64,000 nucleotides of DNA from Lacticaseibacillus sharpeae JCM 1186 = DSM 20505 (GTDB lineage Bacteria; Bacillota; Bacilli; Lactobacillales; Lactobacillaceae): positions 62,001 through 126,000 of the forward strand of contig NZ_AYYO01000056.1 of NCBI RefSeq assembly GCF_001436225.1, in the 5' to 3' direction. Positions 17,061 through 25,126 of this stretch are shown here, piece by piece. A model generated the notes under the pieces. That model had not been told where the DNA came from, made no database searches, and saw nothing but the letters and a program-made list of their open reading frames with translations. The translations under genes were made by a program, and so were the position numbers. How positions within the stretch are numbered: position 1 is the first letter of the stretch; each line of letters opens with the position of its first letter.

Positions 17061-17106
17061 GGGCGAACTAATGGATGCGGACAGTTGAATCCATTGTTCG
17101 CCTTTT
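17061..17106 (+). terminator. Terminator closing the dnaX-thioesterase block
   Basis: GGCGAAC plus AATGGAT (17062-17076, one bulged T) pairs with 17089-17102, followed by TTTT (17103-17106). Confidence 0.85.
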
Positions 17107-17141
17107 ACTTTGTCTTCGTGGTGGTGCTTAAAAAAACGAAA

Positions 17142-17220
17142 GATTAGTTTGCTAATCCTGCATTTGGTGGGTCTGATGCAGCGAATATAATTATCTTCAA
17201 GGGAGTTATGTTCGCATAAC
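17142..17220 (+). promoter_or_regulatory. Promoter flanked by two palindromes
   Basis: A promoter candidate TTGGTG (17164-17169), 16-bp spacer, TATAAT (17186-17191). It is bracketed by two perfect 6-4-6 palindromes: GATTAG-TTTG-CTAATC (17142-17157) just before the -35 and GTTATG-TTCG-CATAAC (17205-17220) just after the expected start. The second would make an RNA hairpin with a UUCG loop. Confidence 0.6.
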
Positions 17221-17240
17221 ATTTGGAAGAAAGTGATTAG

Positions 17241-17534
17241 ATGCAAATAACGGGGTTAGCAGTTGCGTTTGACCGGTTGCGGTACAAAATGCGCATTAGT
17301 AACATCACTAGTCGGGTCTTGGAGGATCACCATCGCGGTGCGCTTATGGTGACTTACGTTGATGGGTTGACCAACGTAATCTTGCGCACGGATGTCATTA
17401 TGGGTAGCGAAACTGCCGCGCGCAGACGCTTGAATCAGTCACTGACGGAGTTGTGGCGTGAGGGTGACACGTACAAGCTGATTGTGGATCGCGGGTTAAA
17501 CGGGGTTGGGTATCGAATTGTGCGGTTGCACTAA
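17241..17534 (+). CDS. Unrecognised 97-residue protein
   Basis: I do not recognise this protein. It is small, soluble and basic (many Arg), with a mixed alpha/beta pattern. A beta-rich N-terminus (MQITGLAVAFDRLRYKMRISNI) leads to a helix around residues 57-72 (TAARRRLNQSLTELWREG) and a C-terminal strand pair ending in GVGYRIVRLH. It has no Cys, membrane segment or known motif. The ribosome site is modest (GGAAGAAAG). The gene has its own promoter framed by two palindromes and stands alone between the thioesterase and the folate transporter. It may be DNA- or RNA-binding, judging by its charge, but this is a guess. Confidence 0.65.
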   Translation: MQITGLAVAFDRLRYKMRISNITSRVLEDHHRGALMVTYVDGLTNVILRTDVIMGSETAARRRLNQSLTELWREGDTYKLIVDRGLNGVGYRIVRLH

Positions 17535-17617
17535 GGGGTGGCAAAAGTAGGCACAGCTGTTGCGTACGCCCTGGTTTCATGGTAATGTTATTGAGTAAGT
17601 AGGACACTTACAAATAA

Positions 17618-17742
17618 TAAGGAGTAGGCCTCAACGCGTTAAGTGCCGGTGGAACGGAATGTGAACACCGGACGAAATCTTTTGATGCGATGTTGGGACC
17701 GCATTCGCCTGAATAGGGCGTCTCCAAAAGGGAGATGGCAAC
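17618..17742 (+). promoter_or_regulatory. Tetrahydrofolate (THF) riboswitch with RBS-masking hairpin
   Basis: The stretch from GGAGTAGGCC (17621) through CGCGTTAAGTGCCGG, GGAACGGAATGTGAAC, CCGGACGAA and GGGACCGCATTCGCC matches the THF riboswitch core. Expected stems are visible: AGGC 17626-17629 with GCCT 17707-17710, CAAC 17632-17635 with GTTG 17693-17696, and the GCCGGTG/CACCGG arm. The output stage appears translational. TCTCC (17721-17725) pairs with GGAGA (17731-17735), the ribosome site of folT. A small GTAAGT/ACTTAC hairpin lies just upstream (17595-17611). A promoter may be TTGCGT (17560) to TAATGT (17583). Confidence 0.88.
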
Positions 17743-18264
17743 ATGCAAATAGTTAGTTTGGCAAGCCCCAAGCTCACGACGCGGAATTTAGTGTATTTAG
17801 CCATGCTGATGGCAATGCAACTGGTGCTCGGCCGCTTTTCGGTCGGGAATGACTGGATTAAAATCAGTCCGGCGTTCATCGCGACCGTGATTTTGGGGTA
17901 TTATTTTGGCCCGTGGCTTGCCGCGTTGGCCGGAGCGCTGAATGATCAAATCGCGTTCATGCTGTGGGGGACCGGGGCTAACTTCCTCGGGTTCACCGTT
18001 TCCGCAGCCGTGGGGGCATTGATTTACGGCCTATTTTTCCACAAGAAGGTCGTTAAAGTTTGGCGCGTCGTGGTGGCAATGGCGCTGGTCGTCCTGGTCG
18101 TGAACATTGGGCTGGACACCTTATGGCTGGTCATGATGGGGTTCAAGTTCGACGTCATTATCTGGCCACGGGTGATTAAGAATTTAATCGTGTTGCCAAT
18201 TCAAGCCGTACTTGCCTACACTGTATTGAAGGCAGTGGTACGGGTGCGTCCAGAGTTATACTAA
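17743..18264 (+). CDS. folT: Folate ECF transporter S component
   Basis: A 173-residue integral membrane protein with about six helices, the substrate-binding subunit of an energy-coupling factor transporter for folate. The [40 protein letters not shown] segment is typical of FolT. It would share the EcfAA'T module encoded elsewhere. The THF riboswitch directly upstream supports folate as the substrate. ATG 17743 has GGAGA 7 bases before it, inside the switch hairpin. Confidence 0.93.
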   Translation: MQIVSLASPKLTTRNLVYLAMLMAMQLVLGRFSVGNDWIKISPAFIATVILGYYFGPWLAALAGALNDQIAFMLWGTGANFLGFTVSAAVGALIYGLFFHKKVVKVWRVVVAMALVVLVVNIGLDTLWLVMMGFKFDVIIWPRVIKNLIVLPIQAVLAYTVLKAVVRVRPELY

Positions 18265-18324
18265 GTGTCCTTAAAGCGCAGGACACGTTGCAAGGGGTAG
18301 GCCGAATTGGTCTGCCCTTTTGCT
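18265..18324 (+). terminator. Terminator after folT
   Basis: A GTGTCC/GGACAC hairpin (18265-18286) is followed by the main stem GGGTAGGCC with GGTCTGCCC (about 18295-18317, one G-T pair) and TTTT. Confidence 0.8.
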
Positions 18325-18427
18325 TTGCGGTGAACAAAAACAATAATTTTCGCAATTGTGGTAAACTAGAAGTCAGAATTATGATGGAGGACTGCTACTT
18401 TTGCAGCAGGGACCAGGAGGCAAAACG

Positions 18428-19147
18428 ATGAATATTTTGGCGCTTGATACGTCGAACAAGGCGATGAGCGTGGCGGTGATGCAGGATGCGACCCCACTTG
18501 CGGAAACGACGTTGAACAGAATGAAGACGCACAGTGAACAATTGCTGCCCACCGTGGACAACTTGATTGCACTGAGCGGCCTGACGCCAGACGATATTGA
18601 TCGGGTCGTTGTTGCTGCGGGTCCGGGTAGTTACACCGGGCTGCGGATTGGCGTCACCACGGCCAAGACCCTGGCGTACACGCTCAACATTGAACTGGTT
18701 GGCGTCTCCAGTTTGGCGGTGCTGGCGGCGAACGTCCGCAAAGAAGCAGCGCTCATCGTGCCCGTGATGGATGCGCGGCGCAGCAACGTCTTCACCGGCA
18801 TCTACCAGTGGGCGGACGATAAATTGGTCAACGTGCTCCTGGACCGACACACGAGTCTGGAACAGTTGGTCAAGGAAGTTGCAGCACTGGAACAGCCCGC
18901 CATTTTTGTCGGCACCACGCCGGTAATGCGGGAACAAATCCGCAGCACCCTCGGTACGCAGGCAGCGTTCACCGATGAGCTGGACAACCTGCCCCGGGCT
19001 AGTCGGGCGGCTGAACTTGGCCGCGACTTGCCCGCAGCGGATGTGGCGTCATTCGTCCCGAACTACCTGCGCCTCACCGAAGCAGAAACGAACTGGCTGA
19101 AGAACAACCCGAATGCTGACCGGAGCAATTATGTACAAAAGGTTTAA
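18428..19147 (+). CDS. tsaB: tRNA t6A biosynthesis protein TsaB
   Basis: A 239-residue ASKHA-fold protein, partner of TsaD and TsaE in making N6-threonylcarbamoyl-adenosine at tRNA position 37. It starts MNILALDTSNKAMSVAVMQD and has the AAGPGSYTGLRIGVTTAKTLAY motif. ATG 18428 follows CAGGAGG. Its 3' end overlaps rimI by 17 bases. An unusual feature is that a 16-codon open frame upstream (18381) ends exactly on its start codon, though that frame has no ribosome site. Confidence 0.94.
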   Translation: MNILALDTSNKAMSVAVMQDATPLAETTLNRMKTHSEQLLPTVDNLIALSGLTPDDIDRVVVAAGPGSYTGLRIGVTTAKTLAYTLNIELVGVSSLAVLAANVRKEAALIVPVMDARRSNVFTGIYQWADDKLVNVLLDRHTSLEQLVKEVAALEQPAIFVGTTPVMREQIRSTLGTQAAFTDELDNLPRASRAAELGRDLPAADVASFVPNYLRLTEAETNWLKNNPNADRSNYVQKV

Positions 19148-19721
19148 GGAATGGCTTGAACGCCGCCGCGCAGTGAGCGCGCCGGTGCCGGCCCAAACAA
19201 TCACTGTGAATGATAAGCCGTACACGTTGCGGCGCATGACGAATGAAGATATTCCGGCGGCGCTGGACATTGAGCGCGCGGTTTATGCGGATACCCCGTG
19301 GGAGCGGGTGGCGTTCATGTCTGAGTTGGCCAAGACGGCAACCGCGATGTACCTGGTACTGGTGGATCCGCAGACCGCCGCCATTGTTGCGTTCATCGGG
19401 ATTTCGTTCAAACGTACCGATTCGCACATCACGAATATCGCGGTGCTCCCCGACTATCAACGCCAGGGAATCGGGCGCAAGTTGCTGGAACTCATGCTGA
19501 CCTTGTCCCGAGCAATGGGCATGCGGACCGTTTCGCTGGAAGTGCGGCTCGATAACGTGCACGCGCAGTCGCTGTACCGGACGCTCGGCTTTGTTGACGG
19601 GCGGGTCCGGCGCAATTACTACACGCGGGAGCATGCGGACGCGCTCGACATGACGTTGCAGCTAGATGGCCAGCTGCAGCAAGCGCTGGCCCAAGACTGG
19701 GACCACCGCGTGAATGGATGA
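19131..19721 (+). CDS. rimI: Ribosomal protein S18 alanine N-acetyltransferase (RimI-like GNAT)
   Basis: A 196-residue GNAT acetyltransferase. The acetyl-CoA-binding motif A is VLPDYQRQGIGRKLLELML (Q/R-x-x-G-x-G/A), followed by VSLEVRLDNVHAQSLYRTLGF. The N-terminal 35 residues are an extra basic extension (YKRFKEWLERRR). It overlaps tsaB and precedes tsaD, the standard arrangement. Its substrate is probably an N-terminal amine, but some homologues in this position have other targets. Start ATG 19131 with GGAG 5 bases upstream. Confidence 0.88.
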   Translation: MYKRFKEWLERRRAVSAPVPAQTITVNDKPYTLRRMTNEDIPAALDIERAVYADTPWERVAFMSELAKTATAMYLVLVDPQTAAIVAFIGISFKRTDSHITNIAVLPDYQRQGIGRKLLELMLTLSRAMGMRTVSLEVRLDNVHAQSLYRTLGFVDGRVRRNYYTREHADALDMTLQLDGQLQQALAQDWDHRVNG

Positions 19722-19769
19722 ACTTAAAACCCGCCGCAATTTGGCGGGCAGTATTAGTGAGGTATAACT

Positions 19770-20792
19770 GTGTCTCAAGACGAAATTATTTTGGCGTTTG
19801 AATCTAGTTGTGACGAAACTTCTGTTGCTGTCATTAAGAATGGCGACACGATTATGAGTAATATTATCGCCACGCAGATTAATAGTCACAAGCGCTTCGG
19901 TGGGGTGGTGCCAGAGGTTGCCAGCCGGCACCATGTGGAAGAAATCACCATTATTATCGATGATGCCCTGAAGGAATCTGGCATTAGCTACGACGATATC
20001 GATGCCGTGGCCGTGACGTATGGTCCCGGTTTGGTCGGCTCCCTGCTCATCGGGGTGACGGCGGCCAAGACAATTGCCTACGCGCACCACCTGCCACTGA
20101 TTCCGGTGAACCACATGGCCGGGCACATTTACGCCGCGGCCTTTGTCACCAAGTTGCAGTACCCGCTGCTGGCCCTCATGGTATCTGGGGGGCACACGGA
20201 GCTGGTGATGCTGAATGGTCCGGCTGATTTCAGCATTATCGGTGAGACGCGCGACGATGCTGCCGGTGAAGCTTACGACAAAGTGGGTCGGGTGCTGGGC
20301 ATCACGTATCCCGCGGGTAAGGAGATTGACCGGTTGGCACACCTGGGTCAGGACACGTTCAACTTCCCCCGTGCGATGGACAATAGCGACAACTTGGACT
20401 TTAGCTTTAGTGGCTTGAAGTCCGCGTTCATCAACACGGTGCACCACGCTGACCAGCTGCACCAGACGCTCAGTCGTGAGGATTTGGCGGCTAGCTTCCA
20501 GGCGGCAGTGGTCGAGGTGCTGGTGGACAAAACCATGACGGCCTTGCAGCAGCATCCCGTGAAGCAGCTGATTGTCGCCGGCGGGGTCGCAGCCAACCAG
20601 GGCCTGCGCGAGGCGCTCGGGGCGCGACTTGCTACCCAGATGCCGGATGTCGAACTGATTGTGCCACCACTGCGCCTGTGCGGGGACAACGCCGCCATGA
20701 TTGGCGCGGCAGCCCACATCTTGCGGGGCAAGCACGTTTTTGCCGGCGAAACGTTGAATGCGGAACCGAACCTGAACTTCGCACGCGCGTAA
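19770..20792 (+). CDS. tsaD: tRNA N6-adenosine threonylcarbamoyltransferase TsaD
   Basis: A 340-residue catalytic subunit that transfers threonylcarbamoyl to A37 of ANN-reading tRNAs. It begins [24 protein letters not shown]. The metal site His pair is in [10 protein letters not shown] (about residue 111), the nucleotide-binding part includes [10 protein letters not shown] and the C-terminal part includes [10 protein letters not shown]. Start GTG 19770 with GTGAGG upstream. Last gene of tsaB-rimI-tsaD. Confidence 0.95.
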   Translation: MSQDEIILAFESSCDETSVAVIKNGDTIMSNIIATQINSHKRFGGVVPEVASRHHVEEITIIIDDALKESGISYDDIDAVAVTYGPGLVGSLLIGVTAAKTIAYAHHLPLIPVNHMAGHIYAAAFVTKLQYPLLALMVSGGHTELVMLNGPADFSIIGETRDDAAGEAYDKVGRVLGITYPAGKEIDRLAHLGQDTFNFPRAMDNSDNLDFSFSGLKSAFINTVHHADQLHQTLSREDLAASFQAAVVEVLVDKTMTALQQHPVKQLIVAGGVAANQGLREALGARLATQMPDVELIVPPLRLCGDNAAMIGAAAHILRGKHVFAGETLNAEPNLNFARA

Positions 20793-20839
20793 TTTAACCA
20801 TTACCAGATTAATTTAATATTGGTGCTTAATGGGGAAAG

Positions 20840-20885
20840 TTCCCGCTTTTTACACGGTTTAGCCGCGTAAAGGGCGGGAATTTTT
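20840..20885 (+). terminator. Terminator after tsaD
   Basis: Outer stem TTCCCGC (20840-20846) with GCGGGAA (20874-20880), inner TTTAC-CGG/CCG-GTAAA pairs, then TTTTT. Confidence 0.85.
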
Positions 20886-20903
20886 CGTTGCTTCTATTAA
20901 TAT

Positions 20904-20989
20904 TGTAATCGTTATCGCTGCTTTTCATGCTATGATAGAAAGCGTCATCATTATTCATTACATAGCATGCGAGTATTTCCCGGGAAATA
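20904..20989 (+). promoter_or_regulatory. Promoter with LacI/CcpA-type operators
   Basis: A -10 TATGAT is at 20931-20936. A cre-like site at 20904-20917 (TGTAATCGTTATCG) matches the CcpA consensus at 13 of 14 positions. Further down, in the untranslated leader, is a perfect 16-bp palindrome with central CG, arms TATTTCCC (20974-20981) and GGGAAATA (20982-20989). The palindrome is a good candidate for the binding site of the LacI-type protein encoded next. Confidence 0.65.
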
Positions 20990-21013
20990 TGCACAGAAAG
21001 GAGCTGAGGTGTA

Positions 21014-21952
21014 GTGGCGACAATTCATGATGTGGCGCGCATTGCCGGCTTTTCGCTCGGAACGGTATCGAACGTCATCAACCGGCCGGAGCGGGTGGCG
21101 CCGAAAACGCGGCAAAAGATTGAGCAAGTCATGGCGGAACTGAACTACACGCCAAACGCGATGGCGCGGGGCTTGTCCCTGGGTCAAAGCCGCAATGTGG
21201 GGGTGGTGTTGCCCAATAGCCACCACCCGTATTTTGCCCACATCGTTAACGGGATTACGGATGCGGCCTTTCCCACTGGGTACCGGGTGACCTTACTGCC
21301 GACCAACTACCTGGAAGAATTCGAGCGGCAGTACCTGCGCGAGTTTCAGCAAAAAATGTACGCCGGAATGATCTTCGTGTCGCGGCAGCTCCCCCTGACT
21401 GAGCTGGAGAGCTACGTGCGGTACGGTCAGGTTGTGACGTGTGAGAATGTGGGTGACCGGCAAATCACGTCGGTGTATTCCGACCGCACGGCAACGTACC
21501 GCGCGGCACTGCGGTGGATTTGGACGCGCGGGTACCGGAACGTGGCCATTTTAGGCCTGCGGGGGCCGGAACACAGTGAAACCACGCGCGATTTGCTTGC
21601 AGCGTACGAGTACGTTTTCCACGCGCCGCTTAGCGAAGCGCGGTTTCGCGGCGGGGTCGCGACCCGGCAGGATGGCTACGCTGCCGCCCAATTCTTAGCC
21701 ACCACCGACGCCCAGATTGACTTTGTGATGGCGAACGGCGATGATATTGCTGCGGGGGTGTACGCGGCATACAAGGAACTGGGCGGCCCGATGCCCGGAA
21801 TTATGGGCACGGAAAACCAGCTGTCCGGGCAGTTACTGCACCTACCGACCATTAACCACCATTTGGAAACCCTTGGCCACATTGCGTTTAACCAGGCGAT
21901 TCGCCCGGGTATTCGCCACCAGTTGGTCAAATCTGATTTTGTTGCGAGGTAA
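21014..21952 (+). CDS. LacI-family transcriptional regulator
   Basis: A 312-residue repressor, slightly shorter than the usual 330. The N-terminal helix-turn-helix reads ATIHDVARIAGFSLGTVSNVINRPERV with the hinge-helix region NAMARGLSLGQSRNVGVVLPN near residue 60. A periplasmic-binding-like ligand domain follows, with an effector pocket that cannot be typed. Start GTG 21014 after AAAGGAGCTGAGG. The next gene, a HAD phosphatase, starts 6 bases later, so the regulator probably responds to a sugar or sugar phosphate. A palindrome in its own leader suggests autoregulation. Confidence 0.9.
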   Translation: MATIHDVARIAGFSLGTVSNVINRPERVAPKTRQKIEQVMAELNYTPNAMARGLSLGQSRNVGVVLPNSHHPYFAHIVNGITDAAFPTGYRVTLLPTNYLEEFERQYLREFQQKMYAGMIFVSRQLPLTELESYVRYGQVVTCENVGDRQITSVYSDRTATYRAALRWIWTRGYRNVAILGLRGPEHSETTRDLLAAYEYVFHAPLSEARFRGGVATRQDGYAAAQFLATTDAQIDFVMANGDDIAAGVYAAYKELGGPMPGIMGTENQLSGQLLHLPTINHHLETLGHIAFNQAIRPGIRHQLVKSDFVAR

Positions 21953-21958
21953 AAATTC

Positions 21959-22729
21959 TTGAGTAATAAACGATTAGCAATTTTTGATATTGATGGCACC
22001 CTGGAGACGATGGAAAACACCATTTTGCCCAGCACCTTAAGCGCGATTGCGCAGCTGCAGGAACGTGGGGTTCACGTCGCGATTGCCACGGGGCGTAACT
22101 ACAAGATGGCCCAGTCGGTGATTGAGGCCACCCACATTCACGATTACGTGGTCTGCAACGGTTCGGCCATCTTCGTCAACGATGAGCTCGTCAGTCAGCG
22201 AACCCTGGACCGCACGGACGTGGCAACTTTCACCGAGTATATCCGCACAATCGGGACGAATATTCTGGCTGAATCGGCGACGGAACTGTATGCGGACAAG
22301 ACGCCGGATCCGGTGATGGAGAAAATCATCGCCGGGACGGGCACCTTCTTCCTGCCGGGTCACAACTACGGCCTGGAGCACGACATCGTGCAGGGACTGG
22401 CCATTATCAGCGAGCAGCAGGAGCAAAACGCACCGGAGCTGAAGCACATCATCTTCAAGCGCTTTGGGCCCATCGGGGTGGATGTGTTGCCCGCAGATGG
22501 TTCGAAGGCCGCGGGGATTGCGCAGCTAGCCGCGCACCTCGGAGTGGCCAACGCAGACATCGTGGCGTTCGGCGATAACCAAAACGACAAGGAAATGCTC
22601 AGTTCAGTTGGGATTGGGATTGCCATGGGTCACGCAACGCCAGACGTTCAAGCGACGGCAGACTGGGTGACCGCTGATTCCGAAAGCGACGGGATTATGC
22701 TGGGCCTGCAGCACATTGGCTGGCTCTAA
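21959..22729 (+). CDS. HAD hydrolase, Cof-type phosphatase
   Basis: A 256-residue haloacid dehalogenase-like phosphatase with a C2B cap. Motif I is FDIDGTLE (Asp nucleophile), motif II IATGRN, motif III the Lys in DGSKAAGI, and motif IV FGDNQNDKEM. Such enzymes dephosphorylate small sugar or cofactor phosphates; the exact substrate is unknown. The start is TTG 21959 with GAGG at the end of the upstream gene. It is co-transcribed with the LacI regulator. Confidence 0.9.
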   Translation: MSNKRLAIFDIDGTLETMENTILPSTLSAIAQLQERGVHVAIATGRNYKMAQSVIEATHIHDYVVCNGSAIFVNDELVSQRTLDRTDVATFTEYIRTIGTNILAESATELYADKTPDPVMEKIIAGTGTFFLPGHNYGLEHDIVQGLAIISEQQEQNAPELKHIIFKRFGPIGVDVLPADGSKAAGIAQLAAHLGVANADIVAFGDNQNDKEMLSSVGIGIAMGHATPDVQATADWVTADSESDGIMLGLQHIGWL

Positions 22730-22751
22730 ACTACTCCGTAACTAGATACAC

Positions 22752-22787
22752 AAACGGCCGCACCCTCGAGGATGCGGCCGTTTTTTT
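22752..22787. terminator. Terminator between convergent genes
   Basis: Stem AAACGGCCGCA (22752-22762) with TGCGGCCGTTT (22773-22783), T-run to 22787. It serves the plus-strand HAD gene; the T-run overlaps the stop of the minus-strand ABC-F gene. Confidence 0.9.
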
Positions 22788-24714
22788 AATATTCTTCCAG
22801 TTCCAAGCTGACGTTTTCCCAGATTTCCTCTTGCGCGGCAATCTGCTGGTCGAGCTCCTCCAATTCCTTTTGCATGTCCGCCAGCTTCAGTGCGCGGGCG
22901 GCATTTTCGGGTTTGGCCATTTCGGTTTCGATTTCTTCGTGCTTAGCGGTTAGCTGATCAATCTGGGCCTCGGCGTCATCAATCTGGCGCTGCAACTTGC
23001 GCTTCGCCTTCTGGTCTTCCTTTGAATCCTGGTAGGCCTGGCTCGCAGCGCTAGTGGTTGCCGCGGGGGCATCACTGGTTGTTTCTGCCGGTGCGTTTTG
23101 CTCCGCCAGTTTTTCCTGGTAGTAATCCCAGTTACCCAAGTAAGTGGTGCTACCAGTTGGCGCGATGGCGATTACGCGGTTGGCGAGGCTGTTGATGAAG
23201 TACCGGTCATGGGAAACGAAGAGGACGGTCCCGTCGAAGTCAGCGAGGGCGGCTTCGAGGACTTCCTTACTGTTGATGTCCAAGTGGTTGGTCGGTTCGT
23301 CCAAGATGAGCAGGTTCGCGTGGTTCAGGGCGAGTTTGGTCAGCAGCAGTCGTGCCCGCTGCCCCCCAGACAGGGAGCTGACCATCTTGTCAACGTCCTC
23401 AGCGGTCAGCAGGAAAGCGGCCAGGGCGCTGCGAATGTCCTTTTCTGGCATCATCTTGTGCTCGTTCCACACTTCGTCGATGACCGTGTTGGTTTCGTGC
23501 AGATTGTGCTGGTCTTGGTCATAGTAACCGGGATCCACGTTGGCGCCGAACTTACTGGAGCCAGCGAGGAACTTAATCTTACCCAGAATGGACTTCAGTA
23601 GGGTGGATTTGCCGACCCCGTTTGGCCCGACAATCGCGAGCCGTTCGCCCTTGCGCAGTTCGAAGTCAATCGGGCCGGCCATGGGTTCATCGCTTTCGTA
23701 CCCGACCGTGGCGTTGCTTACGGTGAGTACCACGTTACCGCTAGGGTGATCAGCCGTAAAGCTGAAGTGGGCGCTCGCTTCACCGGTTGGCTTAGCGAGA
23801 CGGTCCATCTTCTCGAGTTGCTTGCGCCGACTCTGCGCCATCTTGGTTGTACTTGCGCGCACCAGGTTCTTGTCGACGTAATCCTGCAACTTCGCGATTT
23901 CTTCCTGTTGCTTGTTGTAGGCCTTCCACGCCTGGTCGATGTTCGCCGCGCGTTGCTTGCGGTATTCCGTGTAATTCCCGTGGTAATGGGTGGCACCGGT
24001 TGGGCTGAGCTCGTACACTTCATTAACTGAGTGGTCGAGGAAGTACTGGTCGTGGCTGACAATCAGGATAGCGCCCTTGTATGCGCGCAGGTAACCTTCA
24101 AGCCAGGTGAGCGTGTCGATGTCCAGGTGGTTGGTTGGTTCGTCCAGGATGATCAGGTCGTGCCCTTGCAGCAGCATCTTGGCCAATGCGAGCCGACTAC
24201 GTTCACCCCCAGAGAGGGTCGCCACGCGGTCGTGGTACCGGTCAGCGGGGAAGTTGAATCCCGCCAGGACGTTGCGGATTTCCGCCTCGTAACCGTAACC
24301 GTTGCGTTCCTTGAACTCGTGACTCATGTTGTCGTAGGTGGTCAGGGTCTCGTTGTAGCGCTTTTCGTTGTTCAGAACGGCGGGATCGGACAGGTCCTGT
24401 TCCAGCGCGTGCAACTTGGCTTCCATCGCGCGCAGGTCGCTGAACCCGTCGAGCATTTCGGCGTAAATCTCTTTATCCGAGTCCAGCCCCGAATTTTGGG
24501 CCAGGTAACCAATGGAAATGTTTTTCTTCGTAGAGACGGTCCCGTAATCGGGCTCCTTGTCGCCGTTCAGAATTTCCAGCAGTGTGGTCTTCCCAATTCC
24601 GTTGGGGCCAACGAGGGCGACGCGGCCGCCTTCTTGGATTTGCAAGGAGATATTGGTAAACAGGTCGGCACCGTCAAAAGCGCGGCCGACACCTTGTGCT
24701 TGCAGTAAAATCAC
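22786..24714 (-). CDS. ABC-F family ATPase (translation/antibiotic-protection type)
   Basis: A 642-residue soluble protein with two ABC domains and no membrane segment. Domain 1 has GPNGIGKTT, LSGGERSRLALAK and ILDEPTNHLD. Domain 2 has GPNGVGKST, LSGGQRARLLLTK and ILDEPTNHLD. The inter-domain linker (about residues 245-320) is the arm that reaches into the ribosomal E/P site. A C-terminal coiled coil (last about 90 residues, KEDQKAKRKLQRQIDDAEAQ onward) resembles YfmR/YdiF/Uup-type proteins. I chose GTG 24714, 8 bases after GGAGG; the open frame runs upstream to 24891 but has no site and would cover the promoter. Likely resolves stalled ribosomes. Confidence 0.9.
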   Translation of the reverse strand: MILLQAQGVGRAFDGADLFTNISLQIQEGGRVALVGPNGIGKTTLLEILNGDKEPDYGTVSTKKNISIGYLAQNSGLDSDKEIYAEMLDGFSDLRAMEAKLHALEQDLSDPAVLNNEKRYNETLTTYDNMSHEFKERNGYGYEAEIRNVLAGFNFPADRYHDRVATLSGGERSRLALAKMLLQGHDLIILDEPTNHLDIDTLTWLEGYLRAYKGAILIVSHDQYFLDHSVNEVYELSPTGATHYHGNYTEYRKQRAANIDQAWKAYNKQQEEIAKLQDYVDKNLVRASTTKMAQSRRKQLEKMDRLAKPTGEASAHFSFTADHPSGNVVLTVSNATVGYESDEPMAGPIDFELRKGERLAIVGPNGVGKSTLLKSILGKIKFLAGSSKFGANVDPGYYDQDQHNLHETNTVIDEVWNEHKMMPEKDIRSALAAFLLTAEDVDKMVSSLSGGQRARLLLTKLALNHANLLILDEPTNHLDINSKEVLEAALADFDGTVLFVSHDRYFINSLANRVIAIAPTGSTTYLGNWDYYQEKLAEQNAPAETTSDAPAATTSAASQAYQDSKEDQKAKRKLQRQIDDAEAQIDQLTAKHEEIETEMAKPENAARALKLADMQKELEELDQQIAAQEEIWENVSLELEEY

Positions 24715-24746
24715 GTGTGTTTCCTCCGTTAAAAGTTCTATGTTTA

Positions 24747-24776
24747 AATATAACACAGAGCGCGCCCCCACGGTAA
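24747..24776 (-). promoter_or_regulatory. Promoter of the ABC-F gene
   Basis: On the minus strand TTACCG (24771-24776), 18-bp spacer, TATATT (24747-24752), about 30 bases before the GTG start. Confidence 0.55.
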
Positions 24777-24802
24777 CTAGCCCGTCTGTCCGCACTCCAT
24801 GT

Positions 24803-24824
24803 CGAGGTGGGGCCGAGGTGGGGC
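24803..24824. repeat. Perfect 11-bp tandem duplication
   Basis: CGAGGTGGGGC occurs twice head to tail (24803-24813, 24814-24824) upstream of the ABC-F promoter. It lies outside any gene I accept. Confidence 0.8.
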
Positions 24825-24904
24825 TTGCGCAGGTCCACGCAAACGCCGCTCGGCAAAATTGTTCAAAATTGTACATGACGGGCATAATCAAACTATAAAC
24901 ACAA

Positions 24905-25037
24905 TATAATGGTTTTTGTTATACAAAAACGGCATATTGGCAATTTTATGGGTACCAATATGCATTGGCTCAAAGAAACTGAAATTGGTTACATTTAAAT
25001 TAATTCCTAAAAGCGTTATGCAAGCGCTTGTTTTTTT
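24905..25037 (+). ncRNA. Candidate small transcript before rex
   Basis: A TATAAT (24905-24910; -35 weak) is followed at once by GTTTTTGT-TAT-ACAAAAAC (24912-24930), an operator-like inverted repeat. Next come a 9-bp inverted repeat, GCATATTGG (24932-24940) with CCAATATGC (24955-24963), and finally a terminator (AAGCG 25011-25015 with CGCTT 25025-25029, then GTTTTTTT). No credible ORF lies inside. This could be a small RNA or an attenuated leader; the weak -35 is the main doubt. Confidence 0.35.
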
Positions 25038-25114
25038 GTGTCATTGCGAATATGATTATCTATAGATGTACATTGATGAGCGGGTATTTTTTTGGAATAT
25101 GTTCACAAATGAAC
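25028..25114 (+). promoter_or_regulatory. rex promoter region
   Basis: TTGTTT (25028-25033), 17-bp spacer, TATGAT (25051-25056). A small palindrome GTTCA-CAAA-TGAAC (25101-25114) abuts the ribosome site. It has a TTCACAAA half resembling Rex targets but is not a full Rex box. Confidence 0.5.
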
Positions 25115-25126
25115 GGAGGGTGAAAC

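Noticed and set aside
17043-17246. Minus-strand 67-codon frame between the thioesterase and the small unknown gene
   Set aside because: It covers a plus-strand terminator, a promoter and both palindromes and has no ribosome site.
18381-18431. 16-codon upstream frame ending on the tsaB start (ATGA)
   Set aside because: No ribosome site precedes ATG 18381/18384, and the stretch also forms the ribosome site region of tsaB. Overlap is probably fortuitous.
24949-25000. 16-codon frame inside the candidate small RNA before rex
   Set aside because: No ribosome site, and it is crossed by the right arm of the hairpin; more likely non-coding.
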